Source of the DNA: Actinomycetes bacterium
GTDB taxonomy: Bacteria; Actinomycetota; Coriobacteriia; Coriobacteriales; Eggerthellaceae
Direction of reading: 5' to 3'
Length of the DNA stretch: 33,881 nucleotides
Assembly: GCA_023403475.1 (NCBI GenBank)
Contig: JAEYEL010000192.1
Location: forward strand, 1-33,881
The notes below the pieces were generated by a model. It did no database searches and was not told the DNA's origin. It saw only the letters and a list, made by a program, of their open reading frames with translations. Position numbers and translations under genes: made by a program. Of this stretch, positions 16,225 to 24,882 are shown in pieces (position 1 is the first letter of the stretch; each line of letters starts with the position of its first letter).

Positions 16225-16297
16225 AGCTCTCCTTTCCGTCTCGTCTTCGCTACCTTCAAGCCAACGCCCGAAGATAGTTCGAATATAGCCCCGCCCA

Positions 16298-16326
16298 AAG
16301 CACCTGCGCATTGCCCGCAGGTGCTT
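16298..16326. promoter_or_regulatory. 11-bp inverted repeat upstream of the molybdenum enzyme gene
   Basis: AAGCACCTGCG and CGCAGGTGCTT flank a 7-base spacer about 75-100 bases upstream of the catalytic gene start. There is no T tract in either direction, so an operator or leader structure seems likelier than a terminator. Confidence 0.45.
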
Positions 16327-16377
16327 AAAATCGGGAAATCTGGGTATATTTGCATTAGCAATCACATATTATTTTCC

Positions 16378-16410
16378 GGGAAGTATCGCCTTGAACTCGT
16401 GATACTTCCC
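16378..16410 (-). terminator. Hairpin at the end of the second MFS gene
   Basis: A perfect 10-bp stem (GGGAAGTATC / GATACTTCCC) with a 13-base loop begins at the MFS stop codon. The exit on the minus strand is GGAAAATAATA, so termination may be partial and allow read-through to the molybdenum enzyme gene. Confidence 0.55.
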
Positions 16411-17714
16411 TATTTCGCAGCTCCTTCCAGTGCATCTTCAACAGATTCGCCAGCTTCAACCCAATGCAGCTTTCCTTTGAACCGATAAGCCAGATGCACG
16501 GTGATGAAGCTCACCGCCGTGATGGCAATACCCATGGCGAAGGCGGGGGTAAAACTTCCCGTCATGTCGTAGATACCGGCAACGGTGACCGGCCCCAAGC
16601 ACCCTATGATGCCCGTGCCGATGCGCGTGTAGGTGAAAATCTGCGGGAAATCGCGCTCACCGAATATCTGACGAACCAGAAGCGGGGTGGAAACCGACAC
16701 TAGGGAATTCTGCGCACCGAACAGAAATGCCGACACGTAGAGCATCGCCAAGTTGTTTCCTGCCAGCATGAACCCCAAAAAGCCGAGCGCCACCATAGCG
16801 AGCTGTATGTTGACGGTAAACTGAACGCCTATCTTGTCGTTAAGCCAACCTACGATGAACTTCTCAACCACGTTGCCCACCATAACGGCGGTGAGCAACG
16901 ATGAGCCGACCATCGCTGAGAAACCGACCGACTGGGCAAAGCCCGGAAGGTGCGAGTTGAATCCAGCAAAGTAAGCAATCAAGCCGGCGAACAGGAACAT
17001 GCACACGAACGGCACCGTTTTCAGCGCCTTGTTCAGCGGCACGCCGGATTGCTCGCAATGCTGCTCAATGCGCGCCTGCTCGACCCTTTCGTCCTCTTCG
17101 CTCCAACCGTACGGCTTCCAACCGATGTCTTCCGGATGGAGCTTGAACACGAACAGCGTCCACGGAAGCACGAGCACCGCCATAATGACAGCCGCTATAA
17201 GGTACGCCTCGCGCCACCCCATCGCCTCGATGAGCAGCGTGAATATCGGCGATAGGATGGCACCGCCAATGCCGGAGAACGACATAGCGGCGCCTAAGGC
17301 CAAACCCTTGTGCTTATGGAACCAGTTGCCTATCAGAATAGGCGCTGGAACCACGAAGATGAAGCTTCCGGCCAAGCCGAACACGACGCCGGAAATCCAC
17401 CACTGCCACGGCTCGGAATACATGCCCATGGCAGCAACCGCAGCAACCACCAGAGCAAACGATACCGAAAGAACGCGGTTGAGATTGTACTTCGTAATCC
17501 ATTTCCCCACGATGGGCATGGCGAACACCGTCGCTATGAAATAGAACGTGAGGTACAGCGAAATCTCAGAACGAGAGAAACCCAAATCGTCGCACACGGG
17601 CACGAAGAACACGCCCGCTGCGTCTAGAACAGCACCCAAGCCACCCGCTTGCATGAAGCAGCAGCCTATCAGAATCCACCATGCATAATGCACGCGTGGT
17701 TTTGTTGCTTGCAT
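16410..17714 (-). CDS. MFS transporter, oxalate/formate-antiporter-like (first of a tandem pair by gene distance to the enzyme)
   Basis: This is a 434-residue carrier with 12 hydrophobic segments. It opens with HYAWWILIGCCFMQ, continues with FSRSEISLYLTFYFIATVF, has MPIVGKWITKYN after helix two, and a polar central loop (residues about 195-230). That architecture matches the OFA-like branch of the MFS, which often moves small organic acids. The ATG at 17714 is preferred over a GTG at 17723 because AGGTG lies 7 bases upstream of it. It stands 185 bases before the molybdenum enzyme gene on the same strand, so uptake of the enzyme substrate or product exchange is a reasonable inference. Confidence 0.88.
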   Translation of the reverse strand: MQATKPRVHYAWWILIGCCFMQAGGLGAVLDAAGVFFVPVCDDLGFSRSEISLYLTFYFIATVFAMPIVGKWITKYNLNRVLSVSFALVVAAVAAMGMYSEPWQWWISGVVFGLAGSFIFVVPAPILIGNWFHKHKGLALGAAMSFSGIGGAILSPIFTLLIEAMGWREAYLIAAVIMAVLVLPWTLFVFKLHPEDIGWKPYGWSEEDERVEQARIEQHCEQSGVPLNKALKTVPFVCMFLFAGLIAYFAGFNSHLPGFAQSVGFSAMVGSSLLTAVMVGNVVEKFIVGWLNDKIGVQFTVNIQLAMVALGFLGFMLAGNNLAMLYVSAFLFGAQNSLVSVSTPLLVRQIFGERDFPQIFTYTRIGTGIIGCLGPVTVAGIYDMTGSFTPAFAMGIAITAVSFITVHLAYRFKGKLHWVEAGESVEDALEGAAK

Positions 17715-17959
17715 AATTTTCACCTATCTATCGGGCGATGCACCGAGCATCCTACATAGATCGACAGAGCAGAAGCGTCGCAGCACTCCGAAAACGCATG
17801 CAACGCACCCGCCCCGAACAATTACCAAAGCTCACGAAATGTCCGAGCGACGGGCACCGCAGCGAGCCAATCGCCAGAAGCGATGCCCGTTCGCACGGAA
17901 GCATGGCCTTGCTCCAAGGGGGCGAAAAGCCTAAGACACAAAACCCGCTATCTACTCGT

Positions 17960-19273
17960 TTAGTGGCGACCCTTCTCGGCCTCACCCTCGAACGTCCACT
18001 TGTCGCGGAACTTCTTCGCGGTCGTGCAGGCGATGAAGATGCCAGCCGCGATGATGGCCATGAACACGATGCCGCAGCCGTAAGCAGCCTGGAAACCACC
18101 GGTCAGGTTCGCTACCAAAGCGACAAACGTTGCGCCGATGCCGCCGAGCAACGCAATGGGCATGTTCATGTAAGAGTAGATTTCGCCATAGCGCCTATCG
18201 CCAAAACAGTTGCGCGTTGCCAAAGGCAGGCCAACCGACATCATGGCATCACTCGTACCGATGCAGAAGCCGGCAATGAGCATGGGCAGCTGGTTGTCGC
18301 CCAAGAACATCACCATCAGCAAGAAACCGATCATACTCACCACGGCAAAACTCACCATGGCGTTGCGGATGCCGATCTTGTCAGCAAGGGAGCCGAGCAC
18401 GATTTTGCCCAAAATGTTACCAACAGCAGCAGCCGAAATCATGGTTGCACCCAACATGGCAAGCTCGGTGCCGCCAACGGACTGAACGGCCGTGGGCATC
18501 ATGGATTTGTAGCCGCCACCCAGCGAAATGAGACCGGCAGCAACGAGAATGCACCAGAATGCCACCGTGCCCAGAGCGAACTTGCCGTTCACACCGCTCT
18601 TCTTTACTTCCTCGCCTTCCCCAGTTTCCTTCTCAATGCCAAAGGGCTTAAGGCCTACATCTTCGGGACGCGTGCGGAAGAAGAAGAACGCCGGGATCAG
18701 AATCAGCACCGCTGCGATAACGGCCTCGATCATGAAGCCGGTCTGATATCCGCTCGACTTGATGATGCCGGCGAACACCGGAGACCACACGAACGTGCCA
18801 ACGCCGGTGAACGCAGAAGCGATGCCTAGGAACTTGCCGGCCTGCTTCGGTGCGAACCAGTTGTTGATGAGCACCGAAGGGCCGACCAAAAAGATCGCAG
18901 GGCCGGCCAAACCGAACAGGGCACCAGAAATGTAGATCTGCCACACCTCCGTCCACACCGTCATGAGAAGAAGACCGACGACGATCAAAATGCCGCTCGC
19001 ACCAAACAGAATGCGTGCGTCAACCTTGTCGAACAGGCGACCGCAGAACGGCAGCCAAACAAGCATGACGTACGAATACACGGTCATGAGCAGCGTAACT
19101 TGGGTGACATCCGGGCCACCTGTTTCGGGATTGATCAAACCGAATGCCATGGCCATGGGTGCGAAGTAGTTACCCATGACGTTGAGCACCAAGCCCATGC
19201 CGCCCGCCATCATCATGCAAACGCCGATGAAGACGAGCCACGCACGATGGAACCCCTTCTTTTCTTCTACCAT
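17960..19273 (-). CDS. MFS transporter, oxalate/formate-antiporter-like (upstream member of the pair)
   Basis: This is a 437-residue, 12-segment carrier with the same overall plan as its downstream neighbour (GFHRAWLVFIGVCMMM start, WLPFCGRLFDKVDARILFG after helix two, PEDVGLKPFG in the central loop) but clearly diverged from it. A longer frame runs to 19432. ATG at 19273 is chosen because AGGAAGGG lies 8 bases upstream and the extra residues look random. It is separated from the downstream carrier by 245 bases with no obvious gene or terminator, so the two may be co-transcribed. Two related carriers beside one enzyme could handle substrate and product separately. Confidence 0.88.
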   Translation of the reverse strand: MVEEKKGFHRAWLVFIGVCMMMAGGMGLVLNVMGNYFAPMAMAFGLINPETGGPDVTQVTLLMTVYSYVMLVWLPFCGRLFDKVDARILFGASGILIVVGLLLMTVWTEVWQIYISGALFGLAGPAIFLVGPSVLINNWFAPKQAGKFLGIASAFTGVGTFVWSPVFAGIIKSSGYQTGFMIEAVIAAVLILIPAFFFFRTRPEDVGLKPFGIEKETGEGEEVKKSGVNGKFALGTVAFWCILVAAGLISLGGGYKSMMPTAVQSVGGTELAMLGATMISAAAVGNILGKIVLGSLADKIGIRNAMVSFAVVSMIGFLLMVMFLGDNQLPMLIAGFCIGTSDAMMSVGLPLATRNCFGDRRYGEIYSYMNMPIALLGGIGATFVALVANLTGGFQAAYGCGIVFMAIIAAGIFIACTTAKKFRDKWTFEGEAEKGRH

Positions 19274-19585
19274 TTCTAAACCCTTCCTCAAACAAAATTC
19301 GTCATGAAACGGACAGGAATGAAATAATCGAACCCCCTTCCCTTCCTCTCGTCGCGCCGCGTTCGCGGTCGCGCCCCTTATCGCTCGCACTCGCGCCGAA
19401 GCATCTAACAGCACTTCCCGCCAGCAGCTCACCGGCGCCTAAGCGCGAATGCGAGCGCATTGTGCCCTCTCGCGCGAAAATCTGCATGAGGTGCGAATTC
19501 CTATCTTCGGAATTAAGGCGAAAAAGAGTACGAAAACGTAGGAAATAAGGACTTATCCAAGTCCCTCATCGGGCAAAACAAAAAG
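19274..19585. other. Upstream region of the MFS - molybdenum enzyme operon
   Basis: There is no gene in these 312 bases. Two short inverted repeats are visible: AATTCC/GGAATT at 19496-19514 (7-base spacer) and GGACTT/AAGTCC at 19549-19564 (4-base spacer). Either could be an operator for the operon that begins at 19273. No convincing -35/-10 pair was found by eye. Confidence 0.4.
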
Positions 19586-19619
19586 ATGGCCGGAGGGAAA
19601 ATTATTTCCCTCCGGCCAT
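19586..19619 (-). terminator. Strong terminator of the second molybdenum enzyme operon
   Basis: A perfect 15-bp stem (ATGGCCGGAGGGAAA and its complement) with a 4-base loop. The minus-strand exit is CTTTTTGTTTTG, a good T tract. It separates this operon from the MFS operon downstream. Confidence 0.9.
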
Positions 19620-19761
19620 TGTCAAACCGTCCTCGAAAACGGCGTGCGCGCACCTCGCAGCCAAGCACATGCCGTAGGGCCGAACGCGCAGCGTCACCTA
19701 CGCGTAATCGCGCGCTCGCACGCCGCCTGTGCCCTACTCGCAGCGCCGCGCGTACGCCGAG

Positions 19762-20103
19762 CTAGCGCGTGAGAAGTGCGCAGCGGGACGTGCCATCTAT
19801 CTTGCGGGCGAGTTCCTCCACCTCGCCGTAGTACATGCACCACGCCTGGCAGTGCTGGACGCACATGGGGATCTTGCCCTTGGACGCGCGGTCCTCGCAC
19901 ATGTCGCACGCGCGGGTGAGCACGGGCAGCCACGTCCACTCCCAACGCTCCTTGTTGCTCTCGGCTCCCGCGTACTCGAAGGGACCGGTCTCGGTGAGCT
20001 TGATGCCGAACTCTCCCTCAGGCAGACCCAGATGCTTCTTGCAGGCCACCTCGCAGGAATGGCAGCCGGTGCAGAACTCGTAGTTGATCAGAATGCCCTT
20101 CAT
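19762..20103 (-). CDS. Small ferredoxin-like subunit of the second cytoplasmic molybdenum enzyme
   Basis: This is a 113-residue protein with CTGCHSCEVACKKH near the N-terminus and CDMC, then CVQHCQAWC, giving two cysteine groups for [4Fe-4S] clusters. It begins MKGILINYEFCTGCHSCEVA, nearly identical to the N-terminus of the larger partner at 27344. Its ATG immediately follows the TAA of the catalytic gene with no gap (TAAATG), with an AGGA upstream, so translation is coupled. It would transfer electrons to or from the catalytic subunit. Unlike the 27344 protein it ends shortly after the second cysteine group. Confidence 0.9.
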   Translation of the reverse strand: MKGILINYEFCTGCHSCEVACKKHLGLPEGEFGIKLTETGPFEYAGAESNKERWEWTWLPVLTRACDMCEDRASKGKIPMCVQHCQAWCMYYGEVEELARKIDGTSRCALLTR

Positions 20104-22641
20104 TTAGAATCGTCCTCCCTCGCGCGTCGTGTTATCGGTTGTCCATGCGTACGGCTGCCCCGCCACGTAATCGTCACGGAAGCCGCCCAATTCGGTAACC
20201 ACTTTGCCGGGAGCGGGCGCGGCGTTCTCCTCGGTAACTTTGTAGATTTTGCATGCGGGCGCTTTGAGCGGGTTGCCAATGCCTCCGAAGCCTGTTTCGA
20301 ACGATGTCGTCAAGTTATTGATGTTGGAATCAAACGCACCGTACAGATGGGGAAACGCTGGCTCCTGCTCGGGGAACCACCAGCCATGCTCGGCATGGAT
20401 GTAATGGGGGTCGATGACCGGATCGATGTGAGCCATTTGCTTGCAGCGGCCTTCGGTGTTCTCTATCCAGATCCATTCGCCCTCGCTGATGCCGTACTCC
20501 TCGGCGGTCTGCGGGCTGATCTTCACCAGAGGCCACGGGTGGAACTCGCGCATCGTCTTCTGCTGGCGGTTCTCGCTATGGAAGAACTCGTAGGAACGGG
20601 AGCCGTTGATGCAGATGAACGGGTATTCCTTGCGGAACTCGGGATCTTCCTGCAAACGCTTGACCGTAAGCGACTTTACATGCTCGGCCAGAGGCGGAAT
20701 GCCCCAAGCGCCGAACGTGGCGTAGGGCACCAGCTCTATACGGCCGGAAGGCGTGGAGAAACCGGGCATTCCGTCGGGGCGCAGCATGCCCTTCTCGTAC
20801 TTGCAGTACGTGTCGCAGAAATCGTCGTACTCGTAGCCGCCCTTAGCGACGAGCGCATCGAAGGAGCACGTCCCGTCTTCGTGATGCTTCTTCCAGTAGT
20901 CGGTGTGAACGTCTTCTACCTCGACCATGCCCGCCTTCGAACGACCGGCCGACTTGTAGCTTTTGCCCGTTTCGGAGTCGTACACGTTGAAGCCCACGTC
21001 CAGATAGTCTTGCAGAAGCGCCTCGACCGTCGGCCAGCGCTTCTGGAACAGCTCGGGGTTGAGCTTGTTGCCCAGTGCCACGATGAGCTCTTCGTCCGAT
21101 TTCGCCTCGTACCATTCGCTCACGCTCTTCATAGCACGCAGGGGAGTCCACCACACGCGCATGGAGTCGCGCTCGGCTGTGGTCTTCAAGGGTAGGAAGA
21201 TGTCGGCGAAGGCCACGGCGGTTGGCGTCATGTAGGGGTCGGCCACTACGCAGAACTCGATGTTGGAAAGCATCTTGTACACGCGGGGAGCGGCCGTCGA
21301 CGAGCAAACTATGCTGTTCGAACCCTGAATCCATGCCATTTTGATGGGATACGGATCGCCCGTCTCGAACGCGCGGTTCACCGCATCGCAGTCGGCCATG
21401 CCGATAAACTGCTTACAGCCGGGGTGCACCAGATCGACGGTCAGCTTCTTAGCGAAGGTGTCGGGATCGCAGTACAGCTGCGCGGTGGCGTAGCCGGGGT
21501 TGATCTCGAAGCCGTTGCGCACGAGCAAGTTGGTGCCAGGCTTGTCAATGTTTCCGCACACGCTCATGAGGTTGCTCACTGTCTGGCACAGCTGGATGGA
21601 GTCAACCTGCGTGTCGAACGCTAAGCCCCAATGGATGGCGCCGCGTTCGGCACCAGCATACAGACGCGCAGCAGCAGCGATATCCTCAGCGGCAATGCCG
21701 GTAATCTCACTCGCCCATTCAGGCGTGAACTGGGCTACGTGTGCCTTGAGCTCGTCGTAGTACGCGCACCAATAGTCGATGAACTCCTTATCCTGCAAAT
21801 CTTCCTGCGTGATGACGTTCAGCCACGCCAACGCTAATGCAAGATCGGTTCCCGGGCGCACGTTCATCCAATAGGCGGCACGAGCACCCCACCATGTGAG
21901 CTGGGGATCAACGGAAATAATCTCAGTTCCCATCTGATGGCACACGTTCAGCCAATGACCCAAATACCCGTCGGCGTTCGATCTCAAAGGCTCCGAACCC
22001 CAAACGACCACCACGTCGGGGCGCACCCATTCGGGATTGCCGTAACGGTCGGCATGCCCTTCGGAGGCATCAACGATGGGAAAGTCACCGATACCAGCGG
22101 CCGTGCCGCACGTGCGCGGCAGGTAGCACGAGTAGCCGGAAAAGCCGATGGCGCCGATGTTGGGCGTGCCTAGGCACGCGCCGCCCAGAAAGGGCACCCA
22201 TGAGGATATGTTGCGACCCGTACCGTGGTTCACGAAGATGGACTCGCGACCGTATCCCGCCTCGTCAAGATTCGTATGGATCCAGTCGGCTATGGTGTCG
22301 AGCGCCTCCTCCCAGCTGATGCGCTCCCACTTGTTCTCGCCTCGCTCGCCGGCTCGGCGCATGGGGTATTTGGGACGGTCGGGATAGTTCACCGCTTCCA
22401 CCAGATTCAGACAGCGCATGCACAGCCTGCCGTTCGCGCAGGGGTCGAGTGGGTCGCCTTCGATCTTCTCCAGCTTCCCGTCTTTCGTGTACATAAGCAC
22501 GCCGCAGGAGTCGTGACACCCTGGTGCCGAGTACGTGTACGTACGTGTAACGGTGTATCCATCCTCCTCCCACTGCCATTCTCCCTCGTGATACGCCCTT
22601 CGGTCGATGCCGTCAAGAAACTCTTGGTAGTTGAATAGCAT
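20104..22641 (-). CDS. Cytoplasmic molybdopterin oxidoreductase, transhydroxylase/dehydroxylase-like
   Basis: This is an 845-residue protein without a Tat signal. The first 25 residues (RRAYHEGEWQWEEDGYTV) match those of the 24883 enzyme in pattern. Cysteines occur as CHDSC and LCMRC, a CX3C...CX2C set that could hold one [4Fe-4S] cluster. The motif GYSCYLPRTC falls in the region expected to face the molybdenum. Further landmarks are VVWGSEPLRSNADGYLGHWL, NVRPGTDLALALAWLN and AEHGWWFPEQE. It is closest in the window to the 24883 enzyme and is transcribed away from it across a LuxR gene. It probably acts on a hydroxylated aromatic. AGGAGAGC precedes the ATG. Confidence 0.9.
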   Translation of the reverse strand: MLFNYQEFLDGIDRRAYHEGEWQWEEDGYTVTRTYTYSAPGCHDSCGVLMYTKDGKLEKIEGDPLDPCANGRLCMRCLNLVEAVNYPDRPKYPMRRAGERGENKWERISWEEALDTIADWIHTNLDEAGYGRESIFVNHGTGRNISSWVPFLGGACLGTPNIGAIGFSGYSCYLPRTCGTAAGIGDFPIVDASEGHADRYGNPEWVRPDVVVVWGSEPLRSNADGYLGHWLNVCHQMGTEIISVDPQLTWWGARAAYWMNVRPGTDLALALAWLNVITQEDLQDKEFIDYWCAYYDELKAHVAQFTPEWASEITGIAAEDIAAAARLYAGAERGAIHWGLAFDTQVDSIQLCQTVSNLMSVCGNIDKPGTNLLVRNGFEINPGYATAQLYCDPDTFAKKLTVDLVHPGCKQFIGMADCDAVNRAFETGDPYPIKMAWIQGSNSIVCSSTAAPRVYKMLSNIEFCVVADPYMTPTAVAFADIFLPLKTTAERDSMRVWWTPLRAMKSVSEWYEAKSDEELIVALGNKLNPELFQKRWPTVEALLQDYLDVGFNVYDSETGKSYKSAGRSKAGMVEVEDVHTDYWKKHHEDGTCSFDALVAKGGYEYDDFCDTYCKYEKGMLRPDGMPGFSTPSGRIELVPYATFGAWGIPPLAEHVKSLTVKRLQEDPEFRKEYPFICINGSRSYEFFHSENRQQKTMREFHPWPLVKISPQTAEEYGISEGEWIWIENTEGRCKQMAHIDPVIDPHYIHAEHGWWFPEQEPAFPHLYGAFDSNINNLTTSFETGFGGIGNPLKAPACKIYKVTEENAAPAPGKVVTELGGFRDDYVAGQPYAWTTDNTTREGGRF

Positions 22642-22789
22642 GCGCCTGCTCTCCTCTCTCTTGCTTGTTGGGACCGCTTCGCAGAGCGGCCTTCACGCAG
22701 ATTGGAATCTGCACCTCGCACAATAGAGAAAAAGCGGGCGCTTTTCATGGGGCAGCAGGCGCTAATTTTCAAACGTAAGACTTGAGGGG

Positions 22790-24381
22790 TTAGGGTATGT
22801 CGATGCCGAATTTCCCAGCTTCGTCTATATCGGCATCTTCTACCAAGTCCATAAGCTCCTGACGCGAATGCACGCCTGTCTTCTGATAGATATTGTAGAT
22901 GTGCGCTTTTGCCGTATGAGAGGAAATGACCAGCTTTTCGGTGATGTAGTCGGCGTTGCGCCCTTTCGCCAACATGAACAGAACCTCTCCTTGCCTGTTC
23001 GAAAGCCCATATTTCCTAGCAACGATTTCGCATTTGACATGAAAAACACCCGGTCGGCGAACGACACTTGCGTCTTCCCCGTCCGCCTCCTTATCTGGCA
23101 AAGCCGCCTCTATCTTACGTATAGGCGTGCCAGCTCCTATTGCATCCGAGTCTCCCTGCTCAACTGCACAGAGCCGTGTTTCGTCGGGATAATTGTCTTC
23201 GGTCATAATGAACGAGGCAGAAAATATCACCAAAAGCATGAACACGACCACCGACGCCGTCTGAATGACCGAGCCGTATTCATTATAAGAAGTGGCGGCA
23301 AAGCCTCCGAATGCCAAACCCATGCCCAAAGCGATTCCCGAAAAGCTCATGAGACGACCGAAGGAAAACGCACGGATGGCCGAAAGGTCGAAAATGGAGA
23401 TATGCTTGCAAATAGCGGAAATCGAACACGTCGTGGGAACGAGGGATCCGCACAGAAGAAGGGCGGCGAGCACGAACTTTATATTATCGGGCACAAACAC
23501 AAGAGGGAAAACCACCACGGCCGAAAGAGGAAGAAACAGCCTCATCGTCACCGTCTCGTTCACCTTGTTCAACTTAAACGAGTCGTACAGGAGAAGTAGA
23601 CAAGTGCCCGTTACGAGCACGTCCATAATGACATACGCCCATGATTGCGTGGATTGAGTCGAGAGAAAGCATCCCAGCGCAAAACCCGCTGCCATGCCAG
23701 AGGTAATCGTCGAAAGGTAAGAGCGCCTCGTCACATGATGGCGGTCGTCAGATTCCCTGCGGTCGACCACGGGGCGATCCTGCAGCCGGAAGAACACCAG
23801 CTGCAAGGCGTAGCCGACAAACGCAACAAGAGGAAATAGCAGCGCGAAAAAAAGCCCATACCCCCCCCCGCGAACAGAAGACCGGCACATACGATCGCCG
23901 CACAGGAGAAGATGCCGTACACATAGGATCTGATGTTCCCATAGAAGAACCAGCAAAGATACTCCCCGTATAAAGGGTAAAGGAATCCGAAACCGCCTCC
24001 AGACAGAAAAGCGGGCACCAAGAGGATAAGGGGCTGATCTTGAAAAAGCCACAGCCCCGCGCTCCCCGCAGCGGTGCAAGCGACAGCCAACGCGAACTGG
24101 AGAACACGATGCGCGGCGAATTCGTTCGAACAAGCCCACGACACCAGAAGCGCAGCGCATACCCCCGCAACGCACAGAAAATGACCGCCGCCAACGGCGA
24201 GGTTCAAAGCACCCGTAAAAGGAATGAAAGCGGAAGTGCCCAGCATGAGAAACAGCCACGCATAGCAGGCAACAGCCCCCACTAGCCCCACGATCATACG
24301 CGAGTTCACCAGCATCCAACCGTTCGTTTGGTTGCCTTGGGCAGCGTCCACCGCCTCTAGGCTCTCCTCACGTTTCAACAA
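22790..24381 (-). CDS. Membrane LuxR-family regulator, frame broken at a G9 tract (possibly phase-variable)
   Basis: The first part reads from a TTG near 24381 in one frame through about six membrane segments (ending CAGLLFAGGG). The rest reads in another frame (GYGLFFALLFPLVAFVGYAL onward) through more membrane segments to a GerE helix-turn-helix (YGLSNRQGEVLFMLAKGRNA, then EKLVISSHTAKAHIYNIYQK). The switch falls on a run of nine G in the coding strand (23861-23869), followed by a T7 run. One extra base gives a continuous 530-residue protein, the normal size of these regulators. The start is uncertain: TTG 24381 has GGGGGTG upstream, and a GTG ten codons later has AGGAG. It lies between two molybdenum enzyme operons, one in each direction, and probably controls one or both. 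A sequencing error in the homopolymer cannot be excluded. Confidence 0.8.
23861..23869 (-). repeat. Homopolymer G9 (coding strand) inside the LuxR gene
   Basis: Nine consecutive C on the plus strand sit exactly at the frame change. Lengths of 7 or 10 would restore the frame. A second run, A7 at 23847-23853, lies 8 bases away, and gain of one base there would also restore it. Confidence 0.9.
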
Positions 24382-24882
24382 CCATCACCCCCAGAAAAAT
24401 CGCTATGTCGAAGCAAAATCCCCTAAAGCGTTCGCGGCTCACGCCGCAGCTGTTTATTGCAGAATAAACGAAAGAGCATCGAAATAAGAGGCGCTGCGAG
24501 CGACATAGTACCTAAGGTATTAGGCTTTCCCAGAAAATGAGGCATGAATTCTCATAATAAATACAAGCCGTAGTCTGCATCAAGCACCAGGAGCACCATC
24601 CAGAAGCGATGATCCGGCATGCGAGAAAACGCGACTCGGGGAATACCGATTCGACGGCGTTTCGCCCTCATGCACGCGAGGAACCACTCAAAGTCTATAC
24701 GTACTGCTTCTTCATTATAGGAAGAAACGCCCCATGTTTTCGTCGATTGCGGACAACCAATTCCAGCAAGATAGGAATTCCCGCCGAATGCCGAACGTAC
24801 AACCACTCTCTAAAATTCTCGCTAGACGGATCGCGGTCAAACGCAGAGCGCGATTGAAGCGAAGACGAGGAAGGAGATTTGC
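24382..24882. promoter_or_regulatory. Divergent control region between the LuxR gene and the third molybdenum enzyme
   Basis: There is no gene in these 500 bases. Two inverted repeats stand out: GTTTATT-GCAG-AATAAAC at 24452-24469 (perfect 7-bp arms) and TACCT-A-AGGTA at 24509-24519. The second resembles the TACC-type half-sites bound by some GerE/NarL-type HTH domains, which fits the adjacent LuxR regulator. A clear sigma-70 promoter was not found by eye. Confidence 0.45.
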
